Assembly: GCA_030789695.1 (NCBI GenBank)
Contig: CM061140.1
Span: 171,144,319-171,208,318 of the forward strand
Direction of reading: 5' to 3'
From: Scilla litardierei
Lineage: Eukaryota; Streptophyta; Magnoliopsida; Asparagales; Asparagaceae
Length of the DNA stretch: 64,000 nt
The stretch's first letter is position 1, and each line of letters begins with the position of its first letter. Made by a program: the position numbers and the translations under genes. The notes under the pieces were generated by a model that was not told the DNA's origin, searched no databases, and saw nothing but the letters and a program-made list of their open reading frames with translations. This document shows positions 57,503 to 64,000 of the stretch, one piece after another.

Positions 57503-58500
57503 CGCAAAGGGAGTCGTCGATGATATGTATCTTTGAAATGTGTTATGTATATTTGCTGGATTTGAGACATTTGTTATGGTATGTACGGTTTCTCAAATGA
57601 ATTTGATATATAATATATGTGTTATGTATGGTTTCAAAACAAATCCTTCATACACCCCATATTTATTCAACGAATTCATTCATACACCCAATATTCATAC
57701 ATCACATATAAATACGAGAAAGGTTGTGTTCGGGCTTGATGGAAGTATTCAGTCAGCGGATTGGGCTGCGCTCCAGAGGAGAATTTTCTCGTCCCGAACT
57801 CACTTACGTGCCCTTTTGCTGCTTCGGTGGCAGGTTGAGCGGCGGGATTTCTCCACAGCTTACAGGAGGAAGACAGCGGCTCAAGCGACCAACGAAGCGA
57901 AAAAAAGACATGTAGATGAGATCAGAAGGAGAAAATTCTACACTGGAGCGGAGCCCAACCCAGTGACATAATACCTCTATCATTCCGTCAACAATCTTTC
58001 TCCATATAGCTTGACCACGTTGTTCCCGTCACGCAAGCGCCATCACAACAACTACTTCCGGCCCGCCACGGTTTGAAGTCGGCAGGAGTGTGATACGTAT
58101 CGTATCACACTCCATAACACATTCTGATTCACAGCCAGCAATTTATAGCCTCCGGACCGCATGTGTCAGGTGCGGCCTTGGGCCGCATTATGAAGATGCG
58201 TTCAAGCCGCATCTTCAAAGTGCGGCCCAAGGCCGCACCTGACAGATGCGGCCGTTAAACGACAGACTACCGTCGTTCTCTTGCGGCTTGTTTTGTTGAT
58301 GTTTGTTGCTGGGTTTATTCTTTTGCGACGGTGAGATTTGTTTCGATTCAACTCAGCTGCCATCCGAAACCCTTTGCCATACGAAAGCCGATCCGTGACG
58401 ATTCGACTCCCCTAATAGGTATTCAAAGTTTTTTGTTCATCATTATGTTATGCTTTAGGGATTTAGGGATTTATAATGGTGTGTGTGCAGGTTGTTGGAA
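57503..58500. other. Intergenic part of the MULE
   Basis: An ORF at 57690-57971 (KKRHVDEIRRRKFYTGAEPN at its end) is not recognised and may be chance or a remnant. The inverted repeat at 58163-58244 and the probable 5' untranslated exon and intron of the transposase (donor GTATTC near 58420, acceptor GTGTGCAG at 58490) lie here. Confidence 0.5.
58163..58244. repeat. Near-perfect hairpin in the MULE intergenic region
   Basis: Arms TGTCAGGTGCGGCCTTGGGC + CGCA and complement, extended by GAAGATGCG, with a short loop. The GTGCGGC...GCCGCAC words are those of the terminal repeats, so TIR-like sequence is present between the two genes. Confidence 0.9.
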
Positions 58501-61372
58501 ATGGCAAGTGATTCAATTTTTGTCATATGCTATTTTGCCGGTGAATTATATATTAATGAAAATCACGAACCACGGTATGTCGGAGGGAAAGCTAAATCGA
58601 TGAAGCTGATAAGTGGGTCGACCTATAACGACTTAGTAGATCGGATATACAATATCACGAAGATCTGTCGGGAAGATTATATGTTGAATCTGGTGTGCAA
58701 CTGGCCAGTAATGGAAGGAAAGACTACCGCAGTGAAAATATCAGACGACGATGATATGGAGAATCTGTTTGATTTATCGCAAGATCACCGTGGAGTTGAA
58801 ATATATGTGGGTATGGATGCAATAAACACCGCCCAAGAAAATACGACAGGAGTAGGGTGTTCGCAATATCCGCAAGACGAAGCTAACATGAACACGTAAG
58901 TCTAGATTTCAATCAAGTTTTGCGAATTGTAATTTGAAATATTTTTTTATATTTATCGTAGTAACTAAATTTTTAAACCGTTCATATGTCAGTAACAGGT
59001 TGAATGATGAAGCAGTGGGAATTGAAAATCAACACTCAATTTACATGGAAGGCGCTTTTGTACCGGAGTCGATGCCTGAAGATCCATACATACTGAAGAT
59101 GTTGATAAAGAAATAGAAGAGAGCGATGACGAGGAGCATGTCGGTGCCGGAGAGGATAGCATGCTTTATGCGGATGATCCAAACGAAGATGATATAGCAT
59201 GGATACAACAATCGGTCGCTGTTAACACAATTGTGGAAGATGAGGAGGCTTTGCCAGATGAAGTTGAAGAGGATGAATGGCTAAATGCAACAGTTATGAG
59301 AAATACACTTGAAAGGAGAGTGGAAGAGCCTAGACCTCAAAACGTTAGGGGGGGTGTTCAATGTCGGCGATATTTATGATACAAAGGCCGCCTTGATTAA
59401 ACCAATAACGGAGTGGAGCATTAAGCGTAATGTTTCATTTAGGCCAATCAAGACAAACAAGACAAGTTATAACGTGATATGCGCCCTAAATGTTGCGGTC
59501 AATCCAGCAACGCAAGATGAGACTAGTAGGAATTGTCCGTGGCGTATCCATGCAGCAGTGCGGAAGAGTAGCATTGGGAAGTTCAAGCTCTCAAGGGTTG
59601 TTGAGGAACATACTTGCAATAATCCAACCCTAAATACAAATCATCAAAAAGCCACAGCATCTTTCATTTGTAACATGATTATGCCAATGGTGAAGACAAA
59701 GTTAGATTTGACACCGGCAGAAATCCAAGAGGCCATAACCACCATGTTACGGATCCAAATTTCATATTACAAAGCATGGATGGCAAGATCGAAGGTGTTA
59801 AAAAGGATTTTTGGAGATTGGGAGGAGTCATATAATCGGCTACCTCGGTATTTAAAGGCCATTTCAGATACTAATCCAGACACCGTATACAAGATCACTT
59901 ATGAAACTATCAGTGAAGGAGTGGCACAATTTTCAGTGGTCTTCTAGGCATTTGGCCATTCAATCAAGGGTTTCAAGCATTGTCGGCCGATCCTAAGTAT
60001 TGATTGTACCTATTTGTATGGGAAATACGGTGGATGTTTACTTGTGGCCACCGGAGTGGATGGAAATGGTGGGCTGTTTCCCTTAGCATTTGCGGTTGTG
60101 TCATCTGAGAACCAAGAAAATTGGAAGTGGTTTTTTGTATGTATATATGAATACATACCAAGACGAACGATTACCTTCATTTCAAGATAGAATGAAAGGA
60201 ATTCCACGAGCACTAGAAGAGGGATGGCCAGCACATTATCACCATAGGTATTGTCTGCGTCATATTATTGCAAATTACAAGGCGAAAGGATTCCGAACAC
60301 GTACCTTGGAGGGTAACTTCTGGATGGCTGGCATTGCATCAGACTTGCTGACATACAATGCCTATCGTGCCAAAATTAAAGACGAGTCCATTGAAGCAGA
60401 TGCGTGGATATCTGCAGATTTACATGGAGAAGAAAGCCTGTGGGCGATGCATACCGATCGTGGGAAACGATATTGTATCATGACAACAAATTGTTCTGAG
60501 AGCTTTAATGTGGTGCTCAAAGGTGCTAGGGCTCACCTATAAAAGCGTTGATTGCAAGAACATTTTACAGGTTAAATAGATATTTCTTCAGTCGAAGATT
60601 AAGTGGGCAAGGGTGGACGACAGATTTTGTGCCCACAACAATGGACATTATAGGGGCACGGAGGGAAGATGCTCGAACATTTATGCTCACAAGGTTTAGT
60701 GGTTGTGAGTGGCAGATGACTGACAATGATGGTCTCTGTTATATTGTTAAGTTGCATGACGAGAAATGCAGATGTAGTTGCAATATTCCTTTCTCTTCAA
60801 CACATCCCATGTGCACATGTTATCGCAGCAACGTCCAGACAAGAATATGGTGCCAATATAGCATATATGCCATTCTGTTCGCCATGGTATAAGGTTAGCA
60901 GATATCGCCTTGCATATGAACCTTTATTTCACCACATACCCGATGCGCGGTATTAGAAGGCTTGGGATGGTCCCAAATTACTTCCACCTGACAAAAGAAG
61001 ACCTCCAGGTCGGCCTACATCTACACGTATTCGGGTGGCAATGGATATTCCGCGCGAAGGAAGCCGACAGAATAGATGTGGCAATTGTCATCAACTCGGG
61101 ACTACAAATCACGCCGCCGAAATCCTCCTCTATCACACGCGTATGTTGATTCTGCAATTCATATATTTCTTGTGGATATATATATATGAAGTTATAATTT
61201 ATGCTTATCTTGTAGGTATTCATCTCAAGTTCGCGGCGGGTCTTCATCTCAAGGACGCGGCGGGTCTTCATCTCAAGGACGCGGCGCGTCTTCATCACAA
61301 GGTCGCGGCACGTCTTCTTCTCAAGGCCGCGACGCGTCTTCATCTCAAGGCCGTGGCAGATCCCGCACATGA
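58501..61372 (+). pseudogene. MULE transposase, frameshifted
   Basis: Exon 1 (58501-58895) starts MASDSIFVICYFAGELYINE and joins exon 2 (from 58999) cleanly across GTAAGT/CAG. Later parts show FNVGDIYDTKAALIKPITEW (the N-terminal MuDR-type region, 59359) and GFKHCRPILSIDCTYLYGKY (first catalytic aspartate, about 59970-60030). Next come a broken second aspartate motif (DRMKGI after an extra base near 60184), HHRYCLRHI, CSESFNVVLKGAR and a SWIM zinc-binding region (CRCSC, then PCAHVIAA). A knuckle-like CGNCHQLG and a final exon (61216-61372) of SSSQGRG repeats close the gene. Frameshifts occur near 59090, the G run at 59347-59353, and about 60184, 60540 and 60810. A TAG replaces Trp near 59946. 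Confidence 0.85.
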
Positions 61373-61774
61373 TGCAATGGTGGATGTTACTCTACTGATA
61401 ATGTTGTGTTAGGGCCATGATTGATGTGTTAGGGCCATGTTTTTGTAAGTTTGTTGAATTCGACGTGATATGTATTTTGAAATTGAAACTAATATAGTTG
61501 ATGAATTCAATGTTGTTTGATTTATGTGTTACTTGAGCTTGAATTCGATGTGATGTGTGTTTTGATTTATATGAACTTTCGGATATCCAAGTGATGTGTT
61601 GTGATATATTATTTGTGATATTTGTGATACGCAATGGCTGTAAGAAGTATTAGTGTGAGAATAATTGAGAAGAGGGGAAGCAGCTGCTGAAATTGAGAAG
61701 AGCAGCAGCAGCAGCTATTTGCATTTGCAAACAGAGAGGAGAAAGCAGCAGCAGCCAAATTCGGCTCTGTTGAT

Positions 61775-61998
61775 GTGTGGCCAAAGCCGCACTCTTCAGG
61801 TGCGGCCAAGTGCCGCACTCTGAAAGTGCGGCTCTCGGCCGCACTCTAAAGATGCGGCCGAGGCCACACACGTGCCCCAGCCCCCAACCCGACCTCTTTT
61901 TGGTCCCAAAACCAAAAGAGGTCGGTTTTGCTAAATAAAAAAAATAGGTCGATTTTTCAAATTAATTTTTAAATTTGGCCTATTTGCAAAAATTGTCT
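61775..61998 (-). repeat. Right terminal inverted repeat of the MULE
   Basis: 224 bases. It is longer than the left copy because it holds one more GTGCGGC...GCCGCAC unit. Confidence 0.9.
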
Positions 61999-62102
61999 TA
62001 ATGGATATCATGTGGGCTTGTACCACCCCACTTTTGTGTCTTGTATATGAGATGCCTCTCATGGCGTATGATACCCATTATTCTATATATATATATATAT
62101 AT

Positions 62103-62258
62103 AGAATAATGGGTATCATAGCCATATGAGACAAAGCATCATACGCCCTCTAACATAAAGGGGTCAGGTACAACTAAGTACAAGCCCATGTGGGCTTGCA
62201 CTTGCCCCCTTTATGTGAGAGGCCTTGCCTCATATGGCATATGATATCCATTATTCTC
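62103..62258. mobile_element. Fold-back MITE 3
   Basis: Starts AGAATAATGGGTATCAT and ends ATGATATCCATTATTCT, with TA tracts on both sides. The centre differs from MITEs 1, 2 and 4: AAAGGGGTCAGG opposite GCCCCCTTT. Confidence 0.85.
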
Positions 62259-62272
62259 ATATATATATATAT

Positions 62273-62433
62273 AGAATGATAGGCATTATATGACAATGGA
62301 GTCATCTCATATACCAAGACACAAAAAGTGGGGTGATACAATGAGTACAAGCCCATGTAGACTTGTACCACCCCACTTTTCGTGTTTTGTATATGAGGAG
62401 ATGCCTCTCATGTCATATGATACCCATTATTCG
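62273..62433. mobile_element. Fold-back MITE 4
   Basis: AGAATGATAGGCATTATATG opposite CATATGATACCCATTATTC. The centre contains AAAAAGTGGGGTG opposite CACCCCACTTTT. TA tracts flank it. Confidence 0.85.
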
Positions 62434-62443
62434 CATATATATA

Positions 62444-62833
62444 CGAGGAATATGGGTCTGAGCTGTTAGCACATGAAATTTTTCCTGCGCTGACAGTGAT
62501 TTGGGGCCGAAAAAATAAATTTTTTAATTTTTTTGCAATGTGTTCTACAACTTGTTGGCTACATCCCCACAGAATTTCAAGTCAATCCAACACTTTTTGA
62601 GCTCCATTCATGCGTTTCAAAAAGATTACGCTGACAATACGATTTTCTGGAACGATTTTTTTGAAATGCATGGATATAGGCTCAAAAGTGTTGGATTGAC
62701 TTGAAATTTGGTGGAGAAGTAGCCAACAAATTGTAGAACACATTGCAAAAAAAATTAAAAATATTTTTTCGGCCCCAAATCGCTGTCAGCACAGGGAAAT
62801 TTTCCTGCACTGACAGCTCAGGCACATATTTCT
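62444..62833. mobile_element. Fold-back MITE 5 (second family)
   Basis: Two arms of about 185 bases pair imperfectly: CTGAGCTGTTAGCAC... left, ...GCTGTCAG...GACAGCTCAG right. Arm cores read TTTCAAGTCAATCCAACAC. Bordered by TATATA tracts. No coding capacity. Confidence 0.88.
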
Positions 62834-62849
62834 ATATATATATATATAT

Positions 62850-63254
62850 GAGGGAAATGTGCCGAGGTTGACCTCAGGCAGAATTACCTGCGCACACCCC
62901 CTCTGTTCGGGGTTTGTATGTATTTTTTTGAATTTTTTTTGCACTAGGTAGATATACTTGTTATGTAGCTCCCCACAAAATTTCAGGTCAATCCAACACC
63001 GTTTGAGCCTCCGTTCATCGATTTCAAAAACGTTGCGCAAAACTGTCCACTGGATAGTTTTGCGCAACGTTTTTGAAATCGATGAACGGAGGCTCAAACG
63101 GTGTTGGATTGACCTGAAATTTTGTGGGGAGCTACATAACAAGTATATCTACCTACCTACTGCAAAAAAATTCAAAAAAAAAATACCTAAAACACACGAA
63201 CAGAGGGGTTGACCTCAGGTATTTCTGCCGGAGGTCAACCTCAGGCACATTCTT
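62850..63254. mobile_element. Fold-back MITE 6 with near-perfect arms
   Basis: Arms of about 180 bases are almost exact inverted copies around a short centre (AAAACTGTCCACTGGATAG). ORFs from the two strands start with the same peptide (MLCSSPQNFRSIQHRLSLRS), which reflects the palindrome, not a gene. The arm core TTTCAGGTCAATCCAACACC ties it to MITE 5. Flanked by TATATA on the left and (GT)n-(TA)n on the right. Confidence 0.92.
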
Positions 63255-63792
63255 GTGTGTGTGTGTGCGCGCGTGTGTATATATATAAAAGCTTGTGAAG
63301 ATAAGATGAAAACAAAAGGAGATCAATAAAATATTGAGTACCTGCCGCTCCTAGTAAAAAAAGTAGCTTTTAAGAAAGATTTGGAACATCGGTGGTTTAA
63401 TAAGAAAATAGATAGGAGAACCTAATGCTGAATCAAACGGATAAATCAGCAATAGGAAGTTAGGTAATATCAACGAATTAAGATTAACGAACTTGGTGAT
63501 GCTTTAAAAAGAAGAAAAGGTGAAGAGTTATAGAATATGATAGCATTTCCACCGAGGTTTGGAAGGGTATGGATGATGGATGCCCTGCAAACACCCAAAT
63601 TAGCACCAGCAAGCATTACCGTTGTTTCTCAAGAAGTTAAGTAAAGGGGGAAAACACTCATACACTAAAGGGAAAGAGTGGACAGATTAACAGCTGAATA
63701 CAATGAATTTCCATATCCTAGAAATAAATAAGTACTCATTTTCAAAAAGGGAAAGATATTAATAGAAACAAGCTAAATAAGAACAGACGTAC
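63255..63792. other. Host intron or flank right of the MITE cluster
   Basis: AT-rich, no transposon signature seen. A possible acceptor (TTTGCAG) before 63584 on the minus strand would open an 18-codon exon (GIHHPYPSKPRWKCYHIL, then stop) in phase with the exon at 63793-63978. The evidence is too thin to call. Confidence 0.4.
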
Positions 63793-63978
63793 TTGATGTG
63801 AAGCTGGTGAGGCTGGACCAAAACGCATCTGATCAGCCGGTGAAATTGGTATCATTCTTCCGGGAGTACTCAAACTGGTTGGCAATGCACCAACACTTTG
63901 AGCATATGGAGTAAAGGGTGACTGCAGTATATTAGTGTGATTATGCGGAGACAGTGGAGATGCCATTGGAGTTCGTCG
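63793..63978 (-). CDS. Internal exon of an unidentified host gene
   Basis: On the minus strand an acceptor (CATATTTTCAG) opens a 186-base exon of exactly 62 codons and a consensus donor GTACGT closes it, phase 0 to 0. The peptide is Pro/Ser/Thr-rich: RRTPMASPLSPHNHTN... TPYAQSVGALPTSLSTPGRM ...SPADQMRFGPASPASHQ. Repeated SP/TP sites look like a disordered, phosphorylated regulatory region of a nuclear protein. I do not recognise the family. It lies on the same strand as the exons at 10.5-10.97 kb, but nothing in the sequence proves that they belong together. Confidence 0.6.
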
Positions 63979-64000
63979 CTGAAAATATGATAGAGGGGAA

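Larger units (their letters stand above)
54627..61998. mobile_element. Mutator-like element (MULE) with PMD gene and transposase, TSD TAATGGATA
   Basis: Terminal inverted repeats lie at 54627-54822 and 61775-61998 and start (A/G)(A/G)ACAATTTTTGCAAAT. Perfect 9-bp duplications TAATGGATA flank it (54618-54626 and 61999-62007), as expected for Mutator-like transposition. Two plus-strand genes lie inside: a plant mobile domain gene and a MULE transposase. Linkage of these two families is known in plant genomes. The transposase is frameshifted, so movement now would need another source. Confidence 0.93.
54613..62084. mobile_element. Fold-back MITE 2, split by the MULE
   Basis: The left tip GAGAATAATGGATA (54613-54626) is separated from the rest (62008-62084 and the duplicated TAATGGATA) by the MULE. 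Removing the MULE and one TAATGGATA gives a MITE of the same family as MITE 1, ending ATACCCATTATTCT and flanked by AT tracts. Confidence 0.85.

Noticed and set aside
57540..57971. Third gene in the MULE
   Set aside because: The ORF is short, unrecognised and without splice or promoter support.
62786..63212. Two ORFs on opposite strands starting with the same peptide
   Set aside because: A direct consequence of the near-perfect palindrome of MITE 6; no protein family.

Overview
This is a nuclear DNA window from a flowering plant, most likely a eudicot. The evidence is angiosperm-type transposable elements: Ty1/copia of the SIRE-like and TNT1-like kinds, Ty3/gypsy of the chromovirus and Tat kinds, gag-only and LARD elements, a MULE carrying a plant mobile domain gene, and TA-flanked MITEs. 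Only short host-gene traces remain. They are two or three minus-strand exons near 10.5-10.97 kb and one minus-strand exon at 63.8-63.98 kb. No rRNA gene, tRNA gene, CRISPR array or prokaryotic-style operon was seen.

Left arm (1-12.6 kb). A decayed copia element lies on the minus strand (1-5.9 kb, running off the window). It is followed by a truncated plus-strand TNT1-like copia (6.6-8.7 kb), gene-free DNA with a long (AT)n tract, host exons, and a decayed gag-only gypsy element on the minus strand (11.15-12.2 kb).

First nest (12.6-21.8 kb). A plus-strand gypsy pol fragment is split by a SIRE-like, gag-only copia element (14158-21475, target-site duplication TGTTA).

Second nest (21.8-53.7 kb). 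A decayed minus-strand Tat-type gypsy is split by a minus-strand chromodomain gypsy, element B (22723-53176, TSD GTTGA). Element B was itself hit at least four times: element D, a small non-autonomous element (27542-28921, TSD CAATC); a three-LTR tandem (30465-32778, TSD CATAC); a second SIRE-like gag-only element with a fold-back end (34302-39897, TSD CTACT); and a non-coding LARD (40003-51221). The LARD carries a gag-only gypsy element (42895-45677, TSD GATTC). Five boundary pairs were read directly as perfect 5-bp duplications.

Right arm (54.3-64 kb). Six fold-back MITEs sit in TA-rich DNA. One is split by a 7.4-kb MULE (54627-61998, 9-bp TSD TAATGGATA) that carries a five-exon plant mobile domain gene and a decayed transposase gene. 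The last 0.75 kb returns to host sequence.

The recurring theme is parasitism among retroelements. Several families here keep LTRs, a primer site and gag, or only a stub of gag, and lack pol. They would depend on reverse transcriptase and integrase supplied by relatives. A 20-bp palindrome encoding HLEDKV lies just before the 3' LTR of five otherwise dissimilar copies. Three unrelated LTR families also carry dense arrays of short palindromes.
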